Both the position numbers and the translations under genes were made by a program. Shown here piece after piece: positions 1 to 8,169 of a stretch of DNA of 64,000 nt. The stretch's first letter is position 1, and each line of letters starts with the position of its first letter. Source of the DNA: Undibacterium hunanense. GTDB taxonomy: Bacteria; Pseudomonadota; Gammaproteobacteria; Burkholderiales; Burkholderiaceae_D. The DNA is taken from the NCBI RefSeq assembly GCF_014284335.1, contig NZ_JACOGF010000004.1, positions 124,001-188,000 of the forward strand. Direction: 5' to 3'. The notes under the pieces were generated by a model. It worked only from the letters and a program-made list of their open reading frames with translations, was not told the origin of the DNA and did no database searches.

Positions 1-327
1 TGTCTGGCCATTCATTTCCGCACCAATCGCGCCGTCCATTCACGCTGGATGGCATGCACAGCCCTGCTGGCTTTGCCGCCAGCGGTAGCACGCCTGTTCA
101 TGAATTTTATTCCTGGTATTGATTCTTTTCCTGCGGCTTTCCATGCTTCGTATTTCTCTACCGAGATACTGGCAGTGATATTGATTGCGAACGACATTAA
201 TTTGAAGAAGGTAAAAACACCATACTGGATGGCGCTTGGTGTACTGCTGGTCCAGCATGTCAGTTTTTTGCTGTTACAACAGTTTCCAGCCTGGACTGCA
301 TTCACGGTTTGGTTGGGTAGCCTGTAG
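1..327 (+). CDS. Membrane protein of unknown function, 5' end outside the window
   Basis: The reading frame is open from the first base to a TAG at 325-327, so the gene starts upstream of the window. I do not recognise the family. The visible 108 residues contain two or three hydrophobic stretches (about residues 17-40, 50-67 and 80-95) separated by short polar segments, which fits the C-terminal half of a small integral membrane protein. An internal ATG at 49 exists, but the hydrophobic and codon pattern continues upstream of it. It converges on the solute-binding protein gene at 358. Confidence 0.55.
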   Translation, partial: CLAIHFRTNRAVHSRWMACTALLALPPAVARLFMNFIPGIDSFPAAFHASYFSTEILAVILIANDINLKKVKTPYWMALGVLLVQHVSFLLLQQFPAWTAFTVWLGSL

Positions 328-357
328 ATGGATGTTTTGGTCTGTTCTGTTAACAGT

Positions 358-1164
358 TCAGGGCAGCGGATTGGCCCATTTCTTTTCAATACCGGCATAA
401 GTGCCGTTACTTCTGATGGTGCGCAAGCCTTTGTCCAGCGCGTCGGCATAGCGGGCTGATTCTGGCCTGAGTTTGGAAAAGCTGACAAATAGTTTGTCTT
501 CAATCAGCGTGCCGACTTGCTGGATTTTTCCCTTGAATTCATCCGGATAGGTTGCAATCAGATAATCGACCACCCGCGTATAGACCAGTGAATAACTGGA
601 TCTGCCCAGTACCAGCTTGCGCAGGTTGGATATGTCGGAAGGGGCTATTTCGCGCTGTATGCTGGTGTCGCCTTCAAATTCGCTGCCATACGTGTACCCG
701 TGCGTGACACCGACAGCATGTCCCCGCAAATCACGGCCAGTCAGCTTGCTGGCATTGGCAGGCGGACCATCTGTTTTGGCATAAATGCCTATGCTGGCCT
801 TGAAAATCGCTTCTTTGTGAAATACAAAATTGGGAGCCAGCGCGGCATCTTGCAGGCTATCAAAGCAGCCCAGCTCTTTTCCACTTTGCACCAGCATCAG
901 GCAACGGGAATAAGGTGTGGCGATAAACTTGACCTGGATATTCGATACTGCATATGCAGCCTGTATCACGTCCACGGCAAAGCCACGATTTTGCCCATCC
1001 TTGACGGCGGAGTAAGGGTACCAGTTATCTTCACCAATCAGGGTAATGGTCTCGGCCCTGGCCGGTATGGCGCACAGACACAAGGCAAAAGCATACAGCA
1101 AGCCTGTTGCCCGTTTGCGTATAGCCGTGATGGAAAACACTGCATGCATGGATTGGATAATCAA
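358..1164 (-). CDS. Periplasmic amino-acid-type solute-binding protein (SBP_bac_3 family)
   Basis: This is a 268-residue exported protein. A basic N-terminus and hydrophobic core end at an Ala-rich cleavage site (PARAE, near residue 37), followed by the typical start of family 3 binding proteins (a beta strand, then the NWYPYSA ligand-loop region). The C-terminus carries the usual alternating helix pattern ending in a GTYAGIEKKW-like motif. Proteins of this family bind polar amino acids or related small molecules in the periplasm. No permease or ATPase gene is adjacent, so it may serve a distant ABC transporter or be one of the stand-alone bacterial solute-binding paralogues. Several in-frame starts near the N-terminus make the exact start uncertain. 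Confidence 0.8.
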   Translation of the reverse strand: MIIQSMHAVFSITAIRKRATGLLYAFALCLCAIPARAETITLIGEDNWYPYSAVKDGQNRGFAVDVIQAAYAVSNIQVKFIATPYSRCLMLVQSGKELGCFDSLQDAALAPNFVFHKEAIFKASIGIYAKTDGPPANASKLTGRDLRGHAVGVTHGYTYGSEFEGDTSIQREIAPSDISNLRKLVLGRSSYSLVYTRVVDYLIATYPDEFKGKIQQVGTLIEDKLFVSFSKLRPESARYADALDKGLRTIRSNGTYAGIEKKWANPLP

Positions 1165-1414
1165 TGACCGCGATTATATGTGCCCAACAGCTTCCGTCTT
1201 GATATGGAATCTGCTAGCTGTCGGGAGTTTTTTGCATATGCCCGGTCTATTGTAGCTGACGTACAGGCACATACATGATGATCTGTTGTGTTTTAACAAG
1301 TCACAAGCTTCTGTCGCCATTATATGTTGTGCGCCAGTACGCTAGCCAAGCTGAAGCATTTGACACCATTGCCTCATGCAGGCGTGGCAAAAATAGCTAT
1401 GAAGTACTTTGAAT
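1165..1414. other. Intergenic region between a binding-protein gene and the EF-G terminator
   Basis: This stretch should hold the promoter of the minus-strand binding-protein gene. I could not pick a convincing -35/-10 pair, and I see no gene, repeat or RNA in it. Confidence 0.4.
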
Positions 1415-1446
1415 GAAAAAAAGCCAGGGCATCAGCCCTGGCTTTT
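1415..1446 (-). terminator. Intrinsic terminator of the EF-G gene
   Basis: A perfect 8-bp GC-rich stem (GCCAGGGC / GCCCTGGC, loop TGAT on the minus strand) is followed by a run of T on the minus strand. It lies about 75 bp past the EF-G stop codon. The plus-strand side also ends in TTTT, so it may work in both directions. Confidence 0.85.
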
Positions 1447-1519
1447 CAGACTACCGGCAGGTAACAAGTAAACAAGTAAAGCTGGAATTTTGCTTACCCA
1501 TCACCTGCATTTTTGCGCA

Positions 1520-3625
1520 CTATACAAACGCCGCTTCTTCCACATCACAGGCTGCATGACGTGCATACACGGCACTGGCAAATGCTCTGCCTTGCGACAG
1601 CGAACGCAGGTCAGTCGTGTGACCAAACAGCTTGGTCAGTGGCACGTCGGCCACCACTTCAACCCGGCCCGTGTTTTCCGTAATGCCCAAAACGCGGCCG
1701 CTGCGCCTTTGCAAGTCACCGATGATGTCGCCGGTGTTAACGGCGGGAGCATCCACAGTCACTTTCATGACGGGTTCGAGCAAGACTGGATTTGCCTTGC
1801 GCAAGCCGGTCAGCACTGCTTCCTTGGCAGCGATGATGAAAGCCATTTCGTTACTGTCAACAGCATGGAAATCACCATCCAGCAAAGTGACTTTGACACC
1901 CGTCACTTTTTGCCCCAGCGGACCTTGTTGCAGGGCCTGCTGCACACCTTTTTCAACCGCCGGAATAAACGCCACCGGTATCGCGCCACCTTTCACGACA
2001 TTGGCGAAGGCAAATTCACCTTCATCCGCTGCCAGCAACTCAAGTCGCAAGACAACACGGGCATACATACCGACACCGCCGGTTTGCTTGCTGATCTTGC
2101 CTTCCGCTTCGACCATAGGCAGGCCCATGGTTTCCTTGTAAGCCACATGCGGCGCGCCTACACGTATATCCACAGCAGCTTCGCGGCGGGCACGTTCCAG
2201 CACCACATCCAGATGCAATTCACCCATGCCCCACAAGATAGTCTCACCCGTGTCGGCATTGCTTTCCAGCCGCAAAGACGGATCTTCACGACGGAACTTG
2301 TCCAGCACGGCCAACATCCTGGCGCGGTCGGTGCCATTGCCAGGCTCTACCGCCAGGGCCACTACCGGCTCACCCGCATGGATGGTTTCCAGTGTCCATG
2401 GTTGTGCCTTGCTGGCCAGGGTTTGCCCGGTCAGCGCATCTTTCAGGTTGGCGATGGCGATGATACTGCCGGCACCAGATTCAGACGTACCCGTACGTTC
2501 ATCCGCATGCACGACATACAGACGACCAATGCGTACAGATGCATCCAGGCTGGCATTCCAGATGGTTTCACCTTCATGCAGGCTACCGCCATAAATGCGC
2601 ACAAAAGCCAGCGAACCATGCTCGTCATGCGTGACCTTGAACACCAGCGCCGCCAATGGATCGGCATCGCCCGTGCTGACAGTAAGGCTGTCACCGTTCA
2701 GCGTTGCAACAGGCGCTGCACGGTCATCCGGTGCGGGCAGCCAGTCAATCACGGCGTCCAGCAGCGGTTCGATACCGGCGTTTTTATACGCAGAACCCGC
2801 CAGCATCGGCACCGCTTTCCTGGCCAGCGTCAGGGTACGCAAGCCTTGCAGAATATCTGCATGACTTAGCGTGTCATTGGCCAGATAGGCATCCGTCAGC
2901 ACATCATTCGCTTCTGCTGCCACCGAAGCCGCATAGGCATACGCAGCCTGGGCTTGCGCCTGCAGTTCCGCCGGCAAAGTCGTAACCGTCATGCTGCCTT
3001 TGGCATCCCATTGCAGGAAACGCTGTTGCAACACATCAATGACGCCTGTGAATTCATCGGCAGCACCTATCGGTATCGCCAGCGGCACAGGGCGTGCACC
3101 CAGATGCGTGCGCACCTGTTCAGTGACACGGGCAAAGTCTGCACCGGTCTGATCCATCTTGTTGACGAAGATGATCATGGGCACGCCATGTTTCTCAGCC
3201 TGATGCCAGACCGTTTCTGTTTGCGGCTGCACACCGGCGACGCCGGACAGCACCGTGATGGCGCCGTCAAGTACGCGCAGCGAGCGTTCAACTTCAATCG
3301 CAAAGTCGATGTGGCCTGGCGTGTCGATCAGTGTGAATTCATGGCCGTTCCAGACGCAACGGGTTGCTGCTGCACCAATGGTGATGCCGCGTTCTTTTTC
3401 CAGTGCCATGGTGTCCATGGTGGCATTGCCTTCATGGACTTCGCCAGTGCGATGGATTTCGCCGGTTTTAAACAGGATGCGTTCAGACAGCGTGGTCTTG
3501 CCAGCATCTATGTGCGCGATGATGCCAAAGTTGCGCCAATGATTGCGCGAATGAGTACGCGCAGAATGGGCATTCGCCTTGTGAGTTGCCTTGTTGGATG
3601 CGGCACGGGGTGTGGTATTCGTCAT
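1520..3625 (-). CDS. fusA: Elongation factor G paralogue (EF-G2 type translational GTPase)
   Basis: The 701-residue protein has the full EF-G architecture and nearly the length of E. coli EF-G. GTP-binding motifs are intact: G1 AHIDAGKT (37-44), G3 DTPGHIDF (101-108), G4 NKMD (155-158) and the G5-like GSAYKNAG. The domain II-V region follows, including the conserved domain IV/V segments. EF-G moves tRNA and mRNA through the ribosome and helps split it with RRF. The gene is not beside rpsL, rpsG or tuf, so it is probably a second EF-G copy rather than the str-operon copy. An extra N-terminal tail of about 30 polar residues precedes the G domain. The start ATG at 3625 has an AGAAAG-type ribosome site; a longer frame to 3694 is less likely. 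It is flanked by its own terminator at 1415-1446, so it is probably monocistronic. Confidence 0.93.
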   Translation of the reverse strand: MTNTTPRAASNKATHKANAHSARTHSRNHWRNFGIIAHIDAGKTTLSERILFKTGEIHRTGEVHEGNATMDTMALEKERGITIGAAATRCVWNGHEFTLIDTPGHIDFAIEVERSLRVLDGAITVLSGVAGVQPQTETVWHQAEKHGVPMIIFVNKMDQTGADFARVTEQVRTHLGARPVPLAIPIGAADEFTGVIDVLQQRFLQWDAKGSMTVTTLPAELQAQAQAAYAYAASVAAEANDVLTDAYLANDTLSHADILQGLRTLTLARKAVPMLAGSAYKNAGIEPLLDAVIDWLPAPDDRAAPVATLNGDSLTVSTGDADPLAALVFKVTHDEHGSLAFVRIYGGSLHEGETIWNASLDASVRIGRLYVVHADERTGTSESGAGSIIAIANLKDALTGQTLASKAQPWTLETIHAGEPVVALAVEPGNGTDRARMLAVLDKFRREDPSLRLESNADTGETILWGMGELHLDVVLERARREAAVDIRVGAPHVAYKETMGLPMVEAEGKISKQTGGVGMYARVVLRLELLAADEGEFAFANVVKGGAIPVAFIPAVEKGVQQALQQGPLGQKVTGVKVTLLDGDFHAVDSNEMAFIIAAKEAVLTGLRKANPVLLEPVMKVTVDAPAVNTGDIIGDLQRRSGRVLGITENTGRVEVVADVPLTKLFGHTTDLRSLSQGRAFASAVYARHAACDVEEAAFV

Positions 3626-3850
3626 GATGGTCTTTCTACATAGCGAGCGGTCGAGGGTTGTCTTGGTGACAGCGCCGCGGGGCCATGCGACCACCCTTGT
3701 TTCAGTGGTCCCGCGCGCGTTCTACATCGGCTAACTTCATGCTATATGGCTCCTCAAAAGAGAGTGGTTGGCAAAACAGTGATTCAAAGTGCTTACTAAA
3801 GTGGTGCTCAGGTTTTGGATATCAAGGGCAAAAACAAAGTACCAGAAAAC

Positions 3851-3880
3851 AAAAAAGGCCCATGTGGGCCTTTGTTTTTT
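3851..3880. terminator. Bidirectional-looking intrinsic terminator
   Basis: A hairpin with arms AAAGGCCCA and TGGGCCTTT is flanked by A6 on the left and GTTTTTTT on the right, so it could end transcripts from either side. No convincing protein gene reads into it from the left, which leaves open a short untranslated transcript between about 3700 and 3880. Confidence 0.65.
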
Positions 3881-3928
3881 TACTCTGCTGTAATTTGATC
3901 AGAGTTTCAACGGGCACACATCAGCGGC

Positions 3929-3954
3929 CCCGGGATGTCATCCGACATGCCGGG
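3929..3954. repeat. GC-rich imperfect palindrome
   Basis: Two 11-base arms (CCCGGGATGTC and GACATGCCGGG) pair with a single mismatch around a 4-base loop. There is no T-tract directly after it, so it is not a standard terminator. It may be an operator, an RNA processing hairpin or part of the untranslated region downstream of the small exported protein gene. Confidence 0.5.
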
Positions 3955-4107
3955 AGGGCAGAGGTAAAAAAGAGTATGCTCAGTGTTTTCATCTCTACAG
4001 AATAATCCTGTTTTTGCGGCTTGTCAAATGGGTGCTTGAAATGGAAAAAGCTTACACATAAAATTTCTTGAATAATCCTCCCCAAGGCTTGATTGCCAAT
4101 CTCGGCA

Positions 4108-4584
4108 TCACATATACAAAGTCTTGTGATGCAAATAACTGCGATAAACGATCTTGAAGCTATCAAGATTTCTGTTGTCAGCCTGAATCAATAAGTCACG
4201 GACTTCGCAGTTTTTATCGTCGATTTTATACACCCAGAAATCCAGTATTACCTCAGGGTGGTCTTGTGAAACGATGGAGACGCCCTTGCCACCGCCGACG
4301 AGGTTGGAATACTGATAGACCATGAATTTCCCTTTCAGGATATTTTTATCGATCTTGAGTCCATCCAGAATTTTCGCGGCATTTTCTTCCTCTGCTGCTA
4401 TTTCTGTGCGTGTATTCACATACCTGTTCAGGAATTTTCGCAGATGGATGACTTCGGCAGTTTTATAGGATTTGCTGTAGCCGGCCAGTTGATCTTTGTT
4501 CAGGTTTAACTCTTTCACTTCTTGTGCCAGACTGGCAAGGGGAAGCATGAATAGAGATAGCAACAGGATTTTTTTAAAGTTCAT
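4108..4584 (-). CDS. Small exported protein of unknown function
   Basis: This 158-residue protein starts with a clear signal peptide (MNFKKILLLSLFMLPLASLA, cleavage after Ala20). The mature part is charged, helix-rich in its first third and contains one cysteine near the C-terminus. I do not recognise a domain. It lies 15 bp after the SulP transporter stop on the same strand, so the two are probably co-transcribed and the protein may act in the periplasm in connection with anion uptake, but that is only context. The signal peptide fixes the start. Confidence 0.72.
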   Translation of the reverse strand: MNFKKILLLSLFMLPLASLAQEVKELNLNKDQLAGYSKSYKTAEVIHLRKFLNRYVNTRTEIAAEEENAAKILDGLKIDKNILKGKFMVYQYSNLVGGGKGVSIVSQDHPEVILDFWVYKIDDKNCEVRDLLIQADNRNLDSFKIVYRSYLHHKTLYM

Positions 4585-4599
4585 TTTTTCTTTCAGTTT

Positions 4600-6318
4600 T
4601 CAGAGAATGGGAACTGTCTGCCCGTTCCCTGCTGTGTCTTGTTCTGGCGCGTGCGGCGCATCTGTTTTATTCAGATATTTTTCCTGTGCAGCCGTTACTA
4701 CATCATCCACGCTCAGTTCACTGCTTGGCCCTATGTTGAGGTGTTCGATGAGTGCTCTTTGCAAGACCTGGCGGGATGCGTTTTTCAGACGCGCGAACAT
4801 CAGGTGTTTTTTCTGACTCTGGAGTGCAGCACTGAAGTCGGCAATGGCTTCCACGCTGGAACTGTCCAGGTCAGGGGATTCTTCCAGACTGAGGATGACG
4901 ACCTGTATATTATCAGCGGCAGCGAGGTATTTTTTTGCCTGTGCCATGGTGCGTTCAGCATTGGCAAAGAACAGCCCTGTTTCTGGCCGTATGATGAGGA
5001 TGCCGGGTATGCTAAGGGCATCCGGATAATCGGTCTTGTTGACAAAATCATGACCACCGCGCAGACGACCAAGGATGGAAATATTCGATTCTGCCAGCTT
5101 GCGCAGCAACATCAGTAGGCTCACGCCGATGGCAACCAGCAAACCGTCCAGCACGCCCAGCAAGAGTACGGCTACGACTGCACCGGTGGCGACGAATCTG
5201 TCCCGGTGCATGGTGAAATAAGGGGTGAAAACAGACAGTCGCAACGAATGGCTTACGGCGTGAATAACAATGGCTGCCAGTATGGGAGATGGCGTCAGCG
5301 CGATGGTGGGCAGCATGGTCAGGATGACGAGCAGCAAGCCCGCGGCGGCGGCCCAGCCTGCCCATTTCGATTGTGCACCATTGGCTTCGTTGGCGGCAGT
5401 GGCAGAAAATCCTGCGCCAACAGGCATGCCCTGAAAGATGCCAGACAGCAGATTTGCCGCACCGAAGGCAAACAGATCGCGATTGGGAGAGGTAAGGTCT
5501 CCATGTTTCATCGCAAAATTGCGCACTGAGCTATAGGATTCAGCATACAGTATCAGCAGCATGGCCACGCTGAGTTCGCCGATACGCAGCCATTGCACAT
5601 AGGTCATGGTTGGCAGACTGGGAACTTGCAGATCCAGATCAATCTGGCCAACGAAGCTGACACCATACTGTTCCAGGTGCAGATATTTTCCGGCGAGTAT
5701 ACCCAGCAATATCACCACCAGACCACCCGGCATATGTGACATATAGGGCATATGCGATATTTGCGATATACGTGCCAGACCAAACAAGAGTAGCAGAGCC
5801 ACCAGACCTACTGCGATTGAAGCCCAATTCCAGATATGGATTTGGCTAAGCAGTTCATAGCTAAACCGTATCATGTCGGTATAGTGAGTATGCACGCCAA
5901 CCACATGCGCAAACTGTTTGAAAATAATGACAATGGCCAGGCCGAAAGCAAAGCCGCGCAAGACAGGTTTGGCAATAAAGTCTGAAATGCCGCCCAGGCG
6001 CGCCATGCCGGCGAAGATGAAGAAAACGCCGGTTAACAACACCATGCCAGTTGCTACCAGCAGACGCAGGCCGGTATCACCATTCGACATGGCGGCAGTG
6101 GCCGATGCCAGCACGGCTGCCGATGACGAGGTGGCCGCAACGATGGCAAAGCGACTGCTACCTATCAGACCATAGCAAACCAGGCCGGCAAACAGTGCCA
6201 CTATGCCTGCCTGCGGCGGCAGATTGGCGATACTGGAATATGCAACGGCTTCAGGAAGCAAGAGGCCAGCCAGTGATAAGCCCGCAATGATGTCTGACCA
6301 GGACCAACTGTTTTTCAT
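4600..6318 (-). CDS. SulP family inorganic anion transporter with C-terminal STAS domain
   Basis: The 572-residue protein begins with the SulP hallmark in the first transmembrane unit (GLLLPEAVAYSSIANLPPQ, residues about 18-36), followed by about a dozen membrane segments to residue ~410. A cytoplasmic STAS domain follows at about 430-545, with the conserved SLEESPDLDSSSVEAI stretch. Family members carry sulfate, bicarbonate, dicarboxylates or other anions; the sequence alone does not fix the substrate. The gene is followed after 15 bp by the small exported protein and is divergent from the DUF2252 gene, leaving a 94-bp shared promoter region. Confidence 0.9.
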   Translation of the reverse strand: MKNSWSWSDIIAGLSLAGLLLPEAVAYSSIANLPPQAGIVALFAGLVCYGLIGSSRFAIVAATSSSAAVLASATAAMSNGDTGLRLLVATGMVLLTGVFFIFAGMARLGGISDFIAKPVLRGFAFGLAIVIIFKQFAHVVGVHTHYTDMIRFSYELLSQIHIWNWASIAVGLVALLLLFGLARISQISHMPYMSHMPGGLVVILLGILAGKYLHLEQYGVSFVGQIDLDLQVPSLPTMTYVQWLRIGELSVAMLLILYAESYSSVRNFAMKHGDLTSPNRDLFAFGAANLLSGIFQGMPVGAGFSATAANEANGAQSKWAGWAAAAGLLLVILTMLPTIALTPSPILAAIVIHAVSHSLRLSVFTPYFTMHRDRFVATGAVVAVLLLGVLDGLLVAIGVSLLMLLRKLAESNISILGRLRGGHDFVNKTDYPDALSIPGILIIRPETGLFFANAERTMAQAKKYLAAADNIQVVILSLEESPDLDSSSVEAIADFSAALQSQKKHLMFARLKNASRQVLQRALIEHLNIGPSSELSVDDVVTAAQEKYLNKTDAPHAPEQDTAGNGQTVPIL

Positions 6319-6412
6319 ATTATTTTTTTTGGGTGATTTGGTTTTAATCTGTTCTAGTATAAGCTTTGTCTATTCGGTAACAGTTATTTAATGTGGCAAT
6401 AGGCCACTTTGA

Positions 6413-7651
6413 ATGTTTCGCACCCACGAAAGCCTGCCTATCATGCTTGATCCATGTCAAAGAATTTTTTCTTACAATGCAGGGCGTGACCCTGAAAGAC
6501 TGAAAATGAAGTATGCCAATATGCGGCATAACGCTTTTGTTTTCTTGCGTGGCAGTTGCCACCTCTTTTACGATCGCCTGGCAGAAGATAAGGCTGTGTT
6601 GCGCACGCCGCTGGTATGGTGTTGTGGCGACCTGCACCTGGAAAATTTTGGTAGCTATAAGGGTGATAACCGGCTTGCGTACTTCGACATCACCGACTTT
6701 GATGAAGCTGCGCTTGCACCGCTTGCATGGGATTTGCTGCGGTTTGTGACCAGCGTACAGGTAGGGGCCGAAAGCCTGGGCCTGAAGGCAGCGCAGGCCA
6801 AAGCACTCGCCAGAACTTTCCTGATGGCATACAAAAAAACTTTGTGTACAGGTAAAGGCTATTGGATAGAAAGAGACAATGCAGATGGCCTGGTTGGGGA
6901 TCTGCTGGAAAAACTGCGGAACAGACAAAGAACCGATTTTCTCAATCAGCGTACTGTATTGAAGGGAAACCGCAGGCGTTTGCGTATTGACGGCAAGAAG
7001 GCCTTGCCGGTCACTCCGGAACAAAGGGAAAAAGTAACTGCTTTCTTCAATGAATATGCAAAGCAACAGAGCAATCCCGAATTTTTCAAACTTGAAGATA
7101 TGGCCAGGCGCATTGCCGGCACCGGCAGTCTGGGCGTAGATCGCTATATCATTCTTGCACAAGGCAAGGGTGGGCCAAATGGGCATTACCTGCTGGATTT
7201 GAAAGAAGCCTTGCCTTCGTCACTGGTGCCGCATTTGAAAACCAAACAACCTAAATGGAAATCGGAAGCGGAGCGGGTAGTTGCCTTGCAACGACGCCTG
7301 CAAGCTGTGTCGATGGCGTTTCTGCAGCCAGTCAAGGTAAACAAGAAGGCATATATCCTGCGCGCATTGCAACCGTCCGAAGACCGCGTTACGCTTGATC
7401 ATGCAGTCAGCTCATTGAATGAACTGGACAATGTCATGCAATGGATGGCTTGCGTGGTCGCCTCTGCGCATATCCGTGGTTCTGGGCGGCAGGGATCAGC
7501 AATTAATGATGAATTGATTGCGTTTGCAGAAAAAAGTAAATGGATGGACGCCATATTGACTCAGGCTGCGCTTTGCAGCAAACAGGTCAACAAAGACTGG
7601 AAGGCATATGGCAAGGCATTCGATCTGGGGTATTTCACCCCTGGCACTTAG
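6413..7651 (+). CDS. DUF2252 family protein
   Basis: The 412-residue protein contains the conserved block of the DUF2252 family: FLRGSCHLFYDRL near residue 43, then CGDLHLENFG near 79 and DFDEAALAPLAWDLLRF near 103. These resemble the catalytic-loop arrangement of aminoglycoside-phosphotransferase-like kinases, and the family is often described as kinase-like, but the activity is unknown. A later motif (ALQPSEDRV) is also family-typical. Start choice is uncertain: ATG at 6413 or 6443 are both possible. The stop codon TAG at 7649-7651 overlaps the left arm of the palindromic element at 7650-7780, so the C-terminus may have been altered by insertion of that element. Confidence 0.82.
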   Translation: MFRTHESLPIMLDPCQRIFSYNAGRDPERLKMKYANMRHNAFVFLRGSCHLFYDRLAEDKAVLRTPLVWCCGDLHLENFGSYKGDNRLAYFDITDFDEAALAPLAWDLLRFVTSVQVGAESLGLKAAQAKALARTFLMAYKKTLCTGKGYWIERDNADGLVGDLLEKLRNRQRTDFLNQRTVLKGNRRRLRIDGKKALPVTPEQREKVTAFFNEYAKQQSNPEFFKLEDMARRIAGTGSLGVDRYIILAQGKGGPNGHYLLDLKEALPSSLVPHLKTKQPKWKSEAERVVALQRRLQAVSMAFLQPVKVNKKAYILRALQPSEDRVTLDHAVSSLNELDNVMQWMACVVASAHIRGSGRQGSAINDELIAFAEKSKWMDAILTQAALCSKQVNKDWKAYGKAFDLGYFTPGT

Positions 7652-7780
7652 AACCTGTTCACGATCTTAAGCGCGGGCGCAATCAGAGGCCATGCTGGGC
7701 TTACGTGCTGCGCTTAGTTATCCCGAATGTTTCCCTGATTCCCGCTGACGCCCGTTCGCTACAGATCGTGAACAGGTTCT
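7650..7780. mobile_element. 131-bp palindromic MITE-like element
   Basis: Perfect 18-bp terminal inverted repeats (AGAACCTGTTCACGATCT at 7650-7667 and its complement at 7763-7780) enclose 95 bp. The inner flanks remain partly complementary (AGCG..CGGGCG and AATCAG segments), so the whole element can fold into a long hairpin. It encodes no protein. This structure fits a miniature inverted-repeat element or intergenic palindromic repeat. Its left arm provides the last two bases of the DUF2252 stop codon. Confidence 0.7.
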
Positions 7781-8121
7781 TGGCCCGCAAGCCACTGCCA
7801 ATGGCATAAATGCCGCATGGCAGTTGTGCCCAAAACACCTGACAAACTTCTATAGCTTTCCCTCTGTCTTCTTCTTCCGGAAGGACAGGTTAACACCTGC
7901 TTTGCAACAGGAAAAATATTTCCCAAAAGTAATTTCTATACTTTATGTTACAAGCCAGCTTCCATATGCAACAAATCTGCTACTCTGCATCCATCCAAAA
8001 ATCTTTTTAGTTGTCGCAAAGCAGCTTTTCGAAACACCTTTTAGTCTAATTTCCGTTAATTCTACATAAATTGATGACAAATTGACGACAAAATTGCTAT
8101 TGCATACATCTGTTATTTTCG
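7781..8121 (+). other. AT-rich intergenic region upstream of the DUF535 gene
   Basis: No gene is supported here. An 81-codon open frame (7824-8069) is rich in rare-looking composition and shows no family. The region leads into the phased repeats at 8122-8157. Confidence 0.4.
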
Positions 8122-8157
8122 GATACATTCGGTTACATTGGAATACGATAAGATACA
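8122..8157 (+). promoter_or_regulatory. Four 10-bp-phased hexamers, possible OmpR-type operator
   Basis: GATACA (8122), GTTACA (8132), AATACG (8142) and GATACA (8152) are each separated by exactly four bases. OmpR-family regulators bind direct repeats with this spacing, and the E. coli OmpR consensus is GTTACA-N4-GTTACA. The array sits 12 bp before the GTG start of the DUF535 gene, so binding would overlap the promoter or start region. Confidence 0.5.
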
Positions 8158-8169
8158 GATGGTGCAATT

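Larger units (their letters stand above)
3626..4107. other. Intergenic region with two hairpins, no clear gene
   Basis: This 482-bp gap holds the promoter side of the EF-G gene, a terminator-like hairpin at 3851-3880 and a second GC-rich hairpin at 3929-3954. A 106-codon open frame at 3685-4005 runs across both hairpins and has no family resemblance, so I do not call it. A small RNA ending at the 3851-3880 hairpin is possible but unproven. Confidence 0.4.

Noticed and set aside
1490-2869. 459-codon open frame antisense to the EF-G gene
   Set aside because: It lies wholly opposite a clear EF-G gene and its His/Gln/Arg-rich product is typical of an antisense shadow.
3685-4005. 106-codon open frame between EF-G and the exported protein gene
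   Set aside because: It reads through two hairpins including a terminator and shows no protein-like composition.
7824-8069. 81-codon open frame before the DUF535 gene
   Set aside because: No ribosome site, no family-like pattern, and it lies in a low-GC promoter region.
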